Below are positions 27,978-38,713 of a stretch of 57,313 nucleotides of DNA, in pieces (position 1 is the stretch's first letter; the number at the start of each line of letters is the position of its first letter). The translations under genes and the position numbers were made by a program. Source of the stretch: Clostridiaceae bacterium (GTDB lineage Bacteria > Bacillota > Clostridia > Lachnospirales > Lachnospiraceae); NCBI GenBank assembly GCA_910574345.1, contig CAJSZV010000029.1:1-57313 (forward strand), written 5' to 3'. The notes under the pieces were generated by a model. The model did no database searches. It saw only the letters and a list, made by a program, of their open reading frames with translations, and was not told where the DNA came from.

Positions 27978-29942
27978 ATGAGAAAACGAATCGTTTCTTT
28001 GTCACTTGCGGCGGCTATGGTACTCTCCGGCCTTACAGGATGTTCCCAGACAGGACAGGAATCCACCCAGGCCTCCACAGAGGCTCCTACTCAGGCTCCC
28101 ACAGAAGCCGCGTCCGCCTCTGAGGAACCTGGCGGGACTGCAGCAGATTACACCTATGCTGATACCATTGCCTGGGATGGTCAGTATGATGTGGTGGTCG
28201 TAGGATTCGGCGGCGCCGGCACTGTGGCATCGGCTACGGCTGCCGATGAGGGAGCAAAGGTTTTGCTGGTGGAGAAGGCTCCTGAAGGTCATGAAGGCGG
28301 CAATACCCGTGTCTGCGGCCAGATGTTTGCGTATGGCGCAGAAGACGAGGAGGGAACCTATGAGTATTATCAGGCTCTGGCAGGAGGCCATCACATTCCA
28401 GAGGAACTTCTGCGGGTGTACACGAAAAATGTGGCCCATATGTATGATGTAATGGAAGAGCTGACAGGCATCCCCAAGAGCGAATACTTTGACTGGACAG
28501 GAAGCATACTGGGCTCCATGTCTCCGGAGTATCCCGAATTCCCCAATGCGGAGAAGATCAGCCTCAATGCTCTTCATGAGGGGTACAGCGACGGATTTTT
28601 GTGGCAGACATTGAGAGGCCTGGTAACTGACCGCAGCGACAAAATCGACGTGTGGTTTGAATCTCCGGCCACCCATCTGATCCAGGATCCCCAGACAAAG
28701 ACTATCCTGGGCGTTCAGGTGGAGCGGGGCGGAAAAACCTTAAATATCCGGGCGGATAACGGTGTGATCCTTGCCACAGGCGGCTTTGAAAATGACCCTG
28801 AGATGATAGGAAATTACTTAGGGCTTTCCGACTATGTTGTCTGCGGCGGCCTCTACAATACAGGCGACGGTGTCCGCATGGCCCAGGAGGTGGGAGCTGA
28901 CTTATGGCATATGGAGGCATATGAGGGAATCGGCAGCATGGCCGGAACTTCTGTTTCTATACCTGATGAGTATGCATCGGGCACTACCACCATTGCCGGC
29001 AACGGCGCAGTGATCCTGGTAGGCGGAGACGGCAACCGTTATCTCAACGAGGGGGAGACTTCCCGCCACGGTCATGTGAAGCTCAACGATGCATGGGTGA
29101 ATGTACGCCGTCCTCTCAGGTCTTTCATCATCTGTGACCAGGCAGTATATGAGGCAAATGAGGGTAAAATTCAAGATTATGCTTTGAATGTTCAGCATGC
29201 CGGAAGCATCAAGGAACTGGCAGAGCTCATCAACATGGATTCGGAGGCTCTGTCTGCAACAATAGATCGGTTCAACGGCTTTGTTAAGGACGGCCATGAT
29301 CCGGAATTTGGCCGGAACCCGGCTACCATGGCGGCTTTTGCAGGCGACAGCTTCTATGCCATCGCTGCCAGCGCCAATGTTCTCAACACCCAGGGCGGCC
29401 CCAGACGCAACGAGAATGCAGAAGTTCTGGGTCTGGACGGACAGCCTATTCCTCATCTTTATTCCGCAGGCGAGCTGGGCGGTATGACGGCTTTCCAGTA
29501 TCAGGGAGGCGGCAACATCGCCGAGTGTGTGATCTTTGGCAAGATTGCAGGCAAAAACGCAGCCGCGGCAAAGGAAGCCCTGCCTGTTTATGAGGCCCGC
29601 CAGAGTGTAGAGTCTCCTCTCACTTATATGCCGGGAACAGAGAGCGATCTGGGTGGCAGTGTGGATGTGGCTCTGGCTGAGGGAGAGTACTTAGGTGTCA
29701 GCCACAGCGGCATGGGCGGCGACCTTTATGTGAAGGTGACTATGGACGGAGATACCATTGCCAAGGTTGAGGTTGTGGATCACAAAGAGACGGACGGAAT
29801 CTCCGATCCGGCTATCAGCCAGATTCCTGATGCTATTGTGGCAGCCAATTCCGCCGAGGTGGACAGCATTTCCGGTGCGACCATTACGTCAAACGCCATT
29901 AAAGAGGCTGTGAGTGATGCTTTAAATCAGGCAAAACAATAA
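27978..29942 (+). CDS. Extracellular FAD/FMN reductase lipoprotein (fumarate reductase-like)
   Basis: 654 aa. Lipobox LTGC (Cys22) followed by a Thr/Ala/Pro/Glu-rich linker, then an FAD-binding flavocytochrome c / fumarate-reductase-like domain (DVVVVGFGGAGTVAS about residue 70; GNTRVCGQMFAYG; QGGPRRNENAEVLG; YSAGELGGMTAFQYQGGGN). The C-terminal FMN_bind domain has DSISGATITS (about 630-638), whose Thr is the family site for covalent FMN attachment by ApbE. Such proteins use small molecules as terminal electron acceptors outside the membrane. The acceptor is unknown. Regulated probably by the divergent AraC protein. Confidence 0.9.
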   Translation: MRKRIVSLSLAAAMVLSGLTGCSQTGQESTQASTEAPTQAPTEAASASEEPGGTAADYTYADTIAWDGQYDVVVVGFGGAGTVASATAADEGAKVLLVEKAPEGHEGGNTRVCGQMFAYGAEDEEGTYEYYQALAGGHHIPEELLRVYTKNVAHMYDVMEELTGIPKSEYFDWTGSILGSMSPEYPEFPNAEKISLNALHEGYSDGFLWQTLRGLVTDRSDKIDVWFESPATHLIQDPQTKTILGVQVERGGKTLNIRADNGVILATGGFENDPEMIGNYLGLSDYVVCGGLYNTGDGVRMAQEVGADLWHMEAYEGIGSMAGTSVSIPDEYASGTTTIAGNGAVILVGGDGNRYLNEGETSRHGHVKLNDAWVNVRRPLRSFIICDQAVYEANEGKIQDYALNVQHAGSIKELAELINMDSEALSATIDRFNGFVKDGHDPEFGRNPATMAAFAGDSFYAIAASANVLNTQGGPRRNENAEVLGLDGQPIPHLYSAGELGGMTAFQYQGGGNIAECVIFGKIAGKNAAAAKEALPVYEARQSVESPLTYMPGTESDLGGSVDVALAEGEYLGVSHSGMGGDLYVKVTMDGDTIAKVEVVDHKETDGISDPAISQIPDAIVAANSAEVDSISGATITSNAIKEAVSDALNQAKQ

Positions 29943-29978
29943 AATCTGACAGCATAATCCCTGACAAAACAGGAAAAA

Positions 29979-30034
29979 ATCCCCTTTCCGGGCGGCACCT
30001 TGTGAACAGCTGACGCCGGGAAGGGGTATTTTTA
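29979..30034 (+). terminator. Terminator after the flavin reductase
   Basis: Stem CCCCTTTCC (29981-29989) / GGGAAGGGG (30018-30026) extended by GGCG/CGCC, then TATTTTT. Confidence 0.8.
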
Positions 30035-30037
30035 TGG

Positions 30038-31583
<1,546 letters not shown>

Positions 31584-32051
31584 CAACGGATTTCTCTAAA
31601 AAAGCCGGGGGGACTAAAAAGAAATATATGGTTCTGATAGGAAAATAAGAGAACATCTAAGAAAAAGGATGGAATAGAAACAGCCTCCTGAGGTATGGCA
31701 GGTAAGGTTTTATAAGTGGAAATTCACCACTGTCAGGAGGCTGCTGAAACAGGAAATCGCATATACGAATACAGAACGCATATGTGAATATACACAAAAA
31801 TTGTAACTGCTTACACAAGGAAATCTATGGAGTTTATACAAAATTTATCACATTTTTTCCAGAAAACCACTTTACTAGATTTTGAATTATGATATACTAA
31901 TACCAGACCGCCAGCGGGGTTTTCTTGGCGTGCCTTTTGTGCGGACAGGCTTCATGAGAATTTGCCGGGCAGGGCATCTGCAGGGGAAGCAAAGGGCTGG
32001 TAGGGAGAAAATGTAGACAAGCTCTACACACATTTTGAGGAGGAAATACTT
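31584..32051 (+). other. 468-nt gap before ppdK with hairpin and promoter
   Basis: Contains a structured stretch at 31681-31743: outer stem CAGCCTCCTGA/TCAGGAGGCTG, inner stem AGTGG/CCACT with a 7-nt loop. No strong T-run follows. A promoter TTTACT (31871-31876)-N16-TATACT (31893-31898) with extended TGA lies 150 nt before ppdK, leaving a long leader rich in G. No gene is seen. I cannot match the hairpin to a known riboswitch. Confidence 0.55.
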
Positions 32052-34685
32052 ATGGCAAACAAGTGGGTCTATTTGTTTAGCGAGGGTAATGCCAACATGA
32101 GAAATCTGTTGGGAGGAAAAGGCGCAAACCTGGCAGAGATGACCAACCTGGGACTTCCTGTACCCCAGGGTTTTACCATTACTACAGAAGCATGTACTCA
32201 GTACTATGAGGACGGCAAAAAGATCAATGACGAGATCATGGATCAGATTATGGTTCACATCGGCAAGATGGAAGAGATCACCGGCAAGAAGTTTGGTGAC
32301 AAGGAGAATCCACTTCTGGTATCCGTTCGTTCCGGTGCAAGAGCTTCCATGCCGGGTATGATGGACACCATTCTGAACCTGGGTCTCAATGAAGAGGTGG
32401 TAGAGGTTCTGGCTGCCAAGTCCGGCAATCCCCGCTGGGCATGGGACTGCTACAGAAGATTTATCCAGATGTTCTCCGATGTAGTTATGGAAGTAGGCAA
32501 GAAGTACTTCGAGGAACTCATTGATAAGATGAAAGCGGCAAAAGGCGTGACTCAGGACGTGGATCTGACCGCTGACGACTTAAAAGAGCTGGCTAACCAG
32601 TTTAAGGCAGAGTACAAGGAGAAGATCGGAAGCGACTTCCCAACGGATCCCAAGGAGCAGCTTATGGAGGCTATCAAGGCCGTGTTCCGTTCCTGGGACA
32701 ACCCAAGAGCCAACGTATACCGCCGCGACAACGATATCCCCTATTCCTGGGGTACTGCCGTAAACGTACAGATGATGGCCTTCGGCAACATGGGCGAGAC
32801 CTCCGGCACCGGCGTTGCATTTACCCGTGATCCGGCTACAGGTGAGAAGCACCTTATGGGCGAGTTCCTCATGAACGCACAGGGCGAGGACGTAGTTGCC
32901 GGTGTTCGTACACCTCAGAAGATCGATCAGTTAAAGGAAGTTATGCCGGAGGTTTACGAGCAGTTCGTAGGCATCTGCCATACACTGGAAGATCACTACA
33001 GAGATATGCAGGATATGGAGTTCACCATTGAGGACAAGAAGCTCTACATGCTGCAGACCCGTAACGGCAAGAGAACTGCCAAGGCAGCTCTTAAGATTGC
33101 CTGTGACTTAGTTGACGAGGGCATGATCGATGAGAAGAAAGCCGTTTCCATGATCGACCCCAGAAACTTAGATACCCTTCTTCATCCTCAGTTTGATCAG
33201 GCTGCCCTTAAGAAAGCGGAGCCGGCTGCCAAGGCTCTGGCCGCATCACCGGGCGCTGCCTGCGGCAAGATTGTATTTACGGCAGAAGATGCCAAAGAGT
33301 GGGCTGCAAGAGGCGAGAAGGTTGTTCTGGTTCGTCTTGAGACCTCACCGGAAGATATCGAGGGTATGAAGGCTGCTCAGGGTATCCTGACTGTCCGCGG
33401 CGGTATGACAAGCCATGCAGCCGTTGTTGCCCGCGGTATGGGTACCTGCTGTGTATCCGGATGCTCCGACATCGCCATGGATGAGGAGAACAAGAAGTTC
33501 GTTCTGGCAGGCAAAGAGTACCATGAGGGAGACTGGCTGTCCTTAGACGGCTCCACAGGTAATATCTATGACGGCATTATCCCCACAGTGGATGCTGCCA
33601 TTGCAGGTGAGTTCGGCAGAATCATGGGCTGGGCTGACAAGTACAGAAGACTGAAAGTAAGAACCAACGCAGATACACCGGCTGACGCTAAGAAGGCAAG
33701 AGAGCTGGGTGCAGAGGGCATCGGCCTTTGCCGTACGGAGCATATGTTCTTTGAGGGCGACAGAATCGAGGCGTTCCGTGAGATGATCTGCTCCGACACC
33801 GTGGAGGAGAGAGAAGCGGCTCTGGAGAAGATTCTTCCTGTACAGCAGGGCGACTTCGAGAAGCTTTACGAGGCTCTGGAGGGCAACCCGGTATGTATCC
33901 GTTTCCTTGATCCGCCGCTCCATGAGTTCGTTCCCACCGAGGAGGAGGACATCAAGAAGCTGGCTGACGCTCAGGGCAAGAGTGTTGAGCAGATTAAGAA
34001 CATCATCACTTCCCTTCATGAGTTCAACCCCATGATGGGCCACAGAGGATGCCGTCTGGCTGTTACCTATCCTGAGATTGCAAGGATGCAGACCAAGGCC
34101 GTGATCCGTGCTGCTATCAACGTTCAGAAGGCTCACGCTGACTGGACCGTATGCCCGGAGATCATGATTCCTCTTATCTGCGATATCAAGGAGCTTAAGT
34201 TCGTTAAGAAGGTAGTGGTTGAGACTGCCGATGCCGAGATCGCAGCAGCAGGCGTAAGCTTAAAGTATGAGGTTGGTACCATGATCGAGATCCCAAGAGC
34301 AGCTCTTACTGCTGATGAGATCGCAAAAGAGGCTGAGTTCTTCTGCTTCGGTACCAATGACCTTACCCAGATGTGCTACGGCTTCTCCCGTGACGATGCA
34401 GGCAAGTTCCTGAACGCTTACTATGACACCAAGATCTTCGAGAACGATCCATTTGCAAAGCTGGATCAGATCGGTGTTGGCAAGCTTATGGAGACTGCCA
34501 TTAAGCTTGGTAAGCCCGTACGTCCGGAGCTTCATGTAGGTATCTGCGGCGAGCACGGCGGAGATCCGTCTTCCGTAGAGTTCTGCCACAAGATCGGTCT
34601 GGACTATGTGTCCTGCTCACCGTTCCGCGTTCCCATTGCCAGACTGGCTGCAGCTCAGGCGGCGATAAACAATGTAGGAAAGTAG
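32052..34685 (+). CDS. ppdK: Pyruvate, phosphate dikinase
   Basis: Interconverts pyruvate, ATP and phosphate with PEP, AMP and pyrophosphate; central in anaerobe glycolysis and gluconeogenesis. 877 aa. N-terminal ATP-grasp (LLGGKGANLAEMTNLGLPVPQGF), swivelling phospho-His domain GGMTSHAAVVARGMG (about residue 455), C-terminal PEP domain with GLCRTEHMFF and CGEHGGDP. Codon use is clearly stricter than in its neighbours (CTT/CTG Leu, GGC Gly, AAG Lys), fitting high expression. It is the last chromosomal gene before the integrated element. Confidence 0.97.
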   Translation: MANKWVYLFSEGNANMRNLLGGKGANLAEMTNLGLPVPQGFTITTEACTQYYEDGKKINDEIMDQIMVHIGKMEEITGKKFGDKENPLLVSVRSGARASMPGMMDTILNLGLNEEVVEVLAAKSGNPRWAWDCYRRFIQMFSDVVMEVGKKYFEELIDKMKAAKGVTQDVDLTADDLKELANQFKAEYKEKIGSDFPTDPKEQLMEAIKAVFRSWDNPRANVYRRDNDIPYSWGTAVNVQMMAFGNMGETSGTGVAFTRDPATGEKHLMGEFLMNAQGEDVVAGVRTPQKIDQLKEVMPEVYEQFVGICHTLEDHYRDMQDMEFTIEDKKLYMLQTRNGKRTAKAALKIACDLVDEGMIDEKKAVSMIDPRNLDTLLHPQFDQAALKKAEPAAKALAASPGAACGKIVFTAEDAKEWAARGEKVVLVRLETSPEDIEGMKAAQGILTVRGGMTSHAAVVARGMGTCCVSGCSDIAMDEENKKFVLAGKEYHEGDWLSLDGSTGNIYDGIIPTVDAAIAGEFGRIMGWADKYRRLKVRTNADTPADAKKARELGAEGIGLCRTEHMFFEGDRIEAFREMICSDTVEEREAALEKILPVQQGDFEKLYEALEGNPVCIRFLDPPLHEFVPTEEEDIKKLADAQGKSVEQIKNIITSLHEFNPMMGHRGCRLAVTYPEIARMQTKAVIRAAINVQKAHADWTVCPEIMIPLICDIKELKFVKKVVVETADAEIAAAGVSLKYEVGTMIEIPRAALTADEIAKEAEFFCFGTNDLTQMCYGFSRDDAGKFLNAYYDTKIFENDPFAKLDQIGVGKLMETAIKLGKPVRPELHVGICGEHGGDPSSVEFCHKIGLDYVSCSPFRVPIARLAAAQAAINNVGK

Positions 34686-34818
34686 ATTACAAATATATGT
34701 ACTTTACGGAGTATCTGATAACCAGAGCTGATGTGAATGATTTTATGGCACATCGTCCGGAGTACACAAAGGCGAACCGCTTTGAGGATTTCGTTTGTAA
34801 AATCTATCTTTAACGATT

Positions 34819-34853
34819 AGGGGAAAATTCATTTAAGAGTTTTCCTCTTTTTT
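34819..34853 (+). terminator. Terminator downstream of ppdK
   Basis: AGGGGAAAA (34819-34827) / TTTTCCTCT (34840-34848) with one G-U pair, then a T-run. Confidence 0.75.
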
Positions 34854-34866
34854 CGTGGTTTTTTCA

Positions 34867-34903
34867 AAGGATTCTATCCCAAACAAAGGATAGAGTCCTT
34901 TTT
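34867..34903. terminator. Second terminator before the first ICE gene
   Basis: 13-bp stem AAGGATTCTATCC (34867-34879) / GGATAGAGTCCTT (34888-34900) with one G-U pair, flanked by T-runs on both sides. It would insulate the ICE from ppdK transcription. Confidence 0.8.
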
Positions 34904-34940
34904 ATATACACAAACAAAATAATCAAAGGAGGTTCACGGG

Positions 34941-35459
34941 ATGAACAACACAGCGTTAAGAGCAGAGGTGCGTAGCACCAACAACACACACATGGTTTTT
35001 GCAAACGAGGAACATGAGAAGTTTTATTATGAGAAATTGGAACAGGCGAGGTATCAGGACTGCTATCACAAGGCTTTGATCTACATTCTCGGTATTTCAG
35101 AGGACACAAGGAATCATTTCAGCCAGATCTACGATATGAAGTCCGGATTCATCAAGCCGGAGTGTCTGCATCAAGGCTGGCAGACAAGCGGCAGTGTCCG
35201 TGTGGTAAGGCTTGCCTTTAACCTTTACACAGACGGAACGCCGAGTGTTGACGATTATAAGCGCAAGGATGAGCAGATAAGGGAATGCCAGGAGTATTCG
35301 GTGAGTGACATTTTCTGCTGTGGCTATGCGATGTACTTCTGGCAGGGCATTAAGCTCCGCTATCCGGAATACTGCCAAAAGCAGAAGCCCATTGAGGAGA
35401 TCCTTGCAGAAATGGAGAGGAAACGTGCTGAAAATTCGACTGATGGGAACGAAGAATGA
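34941..35459 (+). CDS. DUF6075 family ICE protein
   Basis: 172 aa, function unknown, a family seen at the start of Firmicute ICE backbones. Recognisable core: FANEEHEKFYYEKL, YHKALIYILGISEDTR, CLHQGWQTSGSVRVVRLAFNLY and CCGYAMYFWQGIKLRYPEYC. No signal peptide. RBS GGAGG 9 nt before the ATG. Overlaps the next gene by about 35 nt. Confidence 0.75.
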   Translation: MNNTALRAEVRSTNNTHMVFANEEHEKFYYEKLEQARYQDCYHKALIYILGISEDTRNHFSQIYDMKSGFIKPECLHQGWQTSGSVRVVRLAFNLYTDGTPSVDDYKRKDEQIRECQEYSVSDIFCCGYAMYFWQGIKLRYPEYCQKQKPIEEILAEMERKRAENSTDGNEE

Positions 35460-35607
35460 TATTAAGTGGTTCGAGAAGCTCCTGCAAAGACAGCCCAAAG
35501 TGGCTGTGACGGAAGTTTCGGAGCTGTACCGGAACAAGGGTACAAACAGATATTACCGGGCTTATGTGGAAGTGCAGAAAGCCAACATCAAAGAAAAATC
35601 TGACTAA
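35425..35607 (+). CDS. Small DUF3970-like protein
   Basis: 60 aa from a GTG start (VLKIRLMGTKNDIKWFEKLL...YYRAYVEVQ). The GTG is chosen because GAGAGG lies just upstream and the conserved region starts there; a longer in-frame extension to 35305 lies inside DUF6075. The KIRLMGT...RVYVEV-like pattern resembles DUF3970 proteins found beside parA in ICEs. Function unknown. Confidence 0.65.
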   Translation: MLKIRLMGTKNDIKWFEKLLQRQPKVAVTEVSELYRNKGTNRYYRAYVEVQKANIKEKSD

Positions 35608-35624
35608 TACGGAGGAATAAAACC

Positions 35625-36410
35625 ATGTGTAAAATTATAGCAATCGCAAACCAGAAAGGCGGTGTCGGCAAGACTACCACAACGAGCAGCCTGGGGATCG
35701 GGTTGGCAAAACAGGGAAAGAAAGTTTTAGTAATAGATGCGGACGCACAGGGCAGCTTGACCGCAAGCCTGGGCTTCACGGAGCCGGACAAGCTGGATGT
35801 TACTCTTGCGAACGTATTGGAAAAGGTAATCAACGATGAAGAAATGGAACCAGATTACGGTATTTTGAAGCATGAGGAAGGAATTGACCTGATGCCGGGG
35901 AACATTGAGCTGTCCGGCCTGGAGGTTTCCCTTGTGAATGTGATGAGCCGGGAGATTATGCTTCGCTCCTATGTGAACAGGGTAAAGGGAGGGTACGATT
36001 ATATTCTGATTGACTGTATGCCCTCACTTGGCATGATCACCATAAACGCCTTTGCCTGCGCTGACAGCATACTCATTCCGGTTCAGGCAGCATACCTGCC
36101 CGTGAAAGGATTGGAACAGCTTATCAAGACCATAGGCAAGGTGAAACGGCAGATCAACCCGAAGCTGGAGATTGAGGGCATTCTGCTGACAATGGTAGAT
36201 AACCGCACGAACTACGCAAGGGATATTACGGCGCTGCTTATCGAAACCTACGGAAGCAGGGTGCGGATATTCGAGAACAGCATACCGATGTCGGTGAGGG
36301 CGGCGGAGACGTCCGCAGAGGGTGTCAGTATTTATGAGCATGACCCGAAAGGCAAGGTTGCCGGGGCGTACCAGTCCTTGACGAAGGAGGTGCTTGGCAA
36401 TGGGCAGTAA
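35625..36410 (+). CDS. parA: ParA/Soj partition ATPase
   Basis: 261-aa P-loop ATPase of the ParA family. Deviant Walker A KGGVGKTTTTSS (about residue 12), switch I DADAQGSLT, Walker B ILIDCMPSLG (about 127). With the adjacent ParB it should stabilise the element while it is excised and circular. The stop overlaps the parB start by 11 nt. Confidence 0.92.
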   Translation: MCKIIAIANQKGGVGKTTTTSSLGIGLAKQGKKVLVIDADAQGSLTASLGFTEPDKLDVTLANVLEKVINDEEMEPDYGILKHEEGIDLMPGNIELSGLEVSLVNVMSREIMLRSYVNRVKGGYDYILIDCMPSLGMITINAFACADSILIPVQAAYLPVKGLEQLIKTIGKVKRQINPKLEIEGILLTMVDNRTNYARDITALLIETYGSRVRIFENSIPMSVRAAETSAEGVSIYEHDPKGKVAGAYQSLTKEVLGNGQ

Positions 36411-37275
36411 GGCAGGGAGCGCATCAAAAGTCAGGCTGAACAGCTTTGATGATTTATTTGGCGGCGCAGAAAACACGTCGGGGGAGCAGATTATCCATGC
36501 GAAGCTGGCGGATTTACATACATTCAGAGGACACCCGTTCCGTGTCCTTGATGATGAAAAGATGGAGGAAACCACGGAGAGTATCGGCAAGTATGGTGTG
36601 CTTGTTCCCGGAATTGTAAGGCCGAGGGAGGGAGGCGGCTATGAGATCATAGCCGGACACCGTAGGAAACGGGGATCTGAAAAAGCAGGGCTTGACACGA
36701 TGCCTGTCATTGTCAGGAACTATACGGACGATGAAGCTACGATCATCATGGTGGATTCCAATATCCAGCGGGAGGACATTTTACCGAGTGAGAAGGCAAA
36801 GGCTTACGCCATGAAGTACGAAGCGATGAAGCACCAGGGCAGCAAGGGTGGCAGTACCCTTGACGAAGTGGGGGAAGCTGCCGGGGAGAGCGGAAAGACT
36901 GTGCAGAGGTATGTATGGCTTGCAAGGCTCTCGGACGAGCTGCTTGGCATGGTGGACACAAAGAAGATAGGGATAGCGCAGGGCGTTGACATTTCTTTCC
37001 TCTCAGAAGAACAGCAGCAGTATGTAACCGTTATTCTCCAGGAAACGGGCGCATCGGTTTCCAGCGCACAGGCGGCAAAGCTGAAGGAGTACGGAAAAAA
37101 CGGGGAGCTGACACTGGCGATGGTCAGGCTGATACTGGCAGAGGAAAAGCCAAAAGAGAGAAAAGTAACGATTAAAGGCGATAAGATCAGCAGGTATTTT
37201 TCGGAAGACTATTCCAATGACGATATAGAGGGTATCATTATCCAGCTTTTGGAGGAATGGCAGAGTAAGCAGTAA
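36400..37275 (+). CDS. parB: ParB/Spo0J-like partition protein
   Basis: 291 aa. N-terminal ParB/Srx domain with AGHRRKRGSEKAG (about residue 88) and NIQREDILPSEKAKAYAMKYEA, then a helix-turn-helix region (EVGEAAGESGKTVQRYVWLARL). ATG 36400 lies 9 nt after AAGGAGG; the TTG six bases earlier is too close. The parS target is not identified. Confidence 0.9.
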   Translation: MGSKAGSASKVRLNSFDDLFGGAENTSGEQIIHAKLADLHTFRGHPFRVLDDEKMEETTESIGKYGVLVPGIVRPREGGGYEIIAGHRRKRGSEKAGLDTMPVIVRNYTDDEATIIMVDSNIQREDILPSEKAKAYAMKYEAMKHQGSKGGSTLDEVGEAAGESGKTVQRYVWLARLSDELLGMVDTKKIGIAQGVDISFLSEEQQQYVTVILQETGASVSSAQAAKLKEYGKNGELTLAMVRLILAEEKPKERKVTIKGDKISRYFSEDYSNDDIEGIIIQLLEEWQSKQ

Positions 37276-37289
37276 AGGAGGCGGTAAGA

Positions 37290-38375
37290 ATGAGCGAGCC
37301 ATTGAGATTTGATTATTACTATGGCGTTGAAGCAGAGCAGTTTTCTTTTTACCGTGTTCCCCGCCTGCTGATAAAAGACGAGCGTTTCAAGGGGCTTAGC
37401 AGCGATGCTAAGCTCCTGTATGGGCTGATGCTTGACAGGATGTCGCTGTCCATGAAAAATGGATGGCTGGACGATGAAAACAGGGCATATATCATTTACA
37501 CAATAGAAAATATCCGGGAAGATTTGGGGTGCAGCAAGGAAAAGGCGGTAAAGGTTCTTGCAGAACTGGATGCAAGCAAAGGAATAGGGCTTATTGAGAA
37601 GATACGCCGGGGGCTTGGCAAACCGGATATTATTTATGTGAAGAATTTTGTAATACAGGATGAAGGCAGAAAAGAGCCTTTCAATGCTGATGTTTCCACA
37701 GAAGTCGGAAAAACCGACTTCAAGAGGTCGGAAAAACTGACTTCAAGAAGTCCGGAAAACCGACTTCAAGAGGTCGGGAAAACCGACTTCAGCAAGTCGG
37801 AAAACCTGACTTCAAGAGGTCGGGAAAATGGACTTCAAGAAGTCGGAGAATCTGACCCTAATTATACTAACTATAACTACACTGAACAGAATCATACTGA
37901 TATGAGTTATCCTAATCCTATCAGTCAATCTACGGGAGAGGCAGGCAATCCAGGCACACAGGGAAAAGCAGATGCGATTGATATGATGGATGAAACAAGC
38001 GCATATATGGCACTGATCCGTGAAAATCTGGAATATGAACATCACATGAAATATGACCAGCATGGGGAAAGGGAAATGTATGAGGAAATCTACGAAACAG
38101 TCTGCGATGTGGTCTGTGTGAAGCGCAGGACAATCCGCATCAATGGGGAAGATTACCCTTACGAGCTTGTAAAATCCCGGTTCCTGAAACTGAACAGCGG
38201 CCATGTGGCATATGTTATGGACTGCATGAAAAATACGGTCACAAAGATTACTAACATCAGGGCGTATCTGATTACAGCCCTCTATAATGCTCCCTCAACC
38301 ATGAGCCATTACTACCAGCAGGAGGTGCAGCATGATATGTATGGCGGCGGGTGGGCTGAAAAAGGAATTACTTAA
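37290..38375 (+). CDS. repA: RepA_N replication initiator with DUF6017 C-terminus
   Basis: 361 aa. Residues 1-120 are a RepA_N winged-helix domain (FSFYRVPRLLIKDERFKGLSSDAKLLYGLMLDRM...). A low-complexity middle (about 138-190) is encoded by tandem 23-bp repeats. Residues about 230-361 fit DUF6017 (YEEIYETVCDVVCVKRRTIRINGEDYP...). RepA_N initiators often carry their origin within the coding sequence. Expected role: replication of the excised ICE circle. Confidence 0.88.
   Translation: MSEPLRFDYYYGVEAEQFSFYRVPRLLIKDERFKGLSSDAKLLYGLMLDRMSLSMKNGWLDDENRAYIIYTIENIREDLGCSKEKAVKVLAELDASKGIGLIEKIRRGLGKPDIIYVKNFVIQDEGRKEPFNADVSTEVGKTDFKRSEKLTSRSPENRLQEVGKTDFSKSENLTSRGRENGLQEVGESDPNYTNYNYTEQNHTDMSYPNPISQSTGEAGNPGTQGKADAIDMMDETSAYMALIRENLEYEHHMKYDQHGEREMYEEIYETVCDVVCVKRRTIRINGEDYPYELVKSRFLKLNSGHVAYVMDCMKNTVTKITNIRAYLITALYNAPSTMSHYYQQEVQHDMYGGGWAEKGIT
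37704..37860 (+). repeat. Six and a part tandem 23-bp repeats inside repA (candidate iterons)
   Basis: Units start at 37704, 37727, 37750, 37773, 37796, 37819 and a partial at 37842. Consensus begins GTCGG-AAAA-CCGAC then TTCAAGA(G/A), so each unit holds a 5-bp inverted repeat around an A-tract. The period is 23 bp, not a multiple of three. Confidence 0.9.
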
Positions 38376-38400
38376 AACTTCTGGACATAATGTCCAAAGG
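38376..38400. repeat. GGACATNATGTCC palindrome, copy 1
   Basis: ACTTCTGGACATAATGTCC directly after the repA stop. A 13-bp palindrome (38383-38395) shared with copy 2 at 39379. Confidence 0.7.
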
Positions 38401-38713
38401 TGGAATGAATTATAAATAGCGTGTACGATATTGCTATGGGCAGGAAACGGTATTTCTCAGAACTGGCGGGAATAGAAAACGGATAAGCCTGCCAAAGTAT
38501 GGCGGGTGGCACTTTCAGCCTTGTTGGAAGTGTAATCATCTTTTCGATTACACTTCCGGCAAGGTTTCCAGGGGTACGGGGGTGGAAGACCCCTGTGTTA
38601 ATAAAATGATAACTTGAGGACAGCGTGAGGGCAGTTATAAGTCAATAGATTTGTAGCTGCCCTTTTTTTATTGTTTCCGGCCACAGTGTACCGGGAACGG
38701 GAAGGAGATAGAA
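38401..38713. promoter_or_regulatory. Non-coding ICE segment with strong hairpins (candidate oriT or single-strand origin)
   Basis: No gene in about 310 nt. At 38519-38564 a 19-bp stem (core GGAAGTGTAATC / GATTACACTTCC, two G-U pairs) with an 8-nt loop. At 38569-38595 CAGGGGT / ACCCCTG encloses ACGGGGGTGG; the bottom strand reads CACCCCCGTACCCC, reminiscent of Tn916-family oriT sequence. A smaller stem CTGCCA/TGGCGG is at about 38489. Confidence 0.5.

Noticed and set aside
37704..37860. Repeat array considered as a CRISPR
   Set aside because: Units are directly adjacent with no spacers and lie within the repA reading frame.
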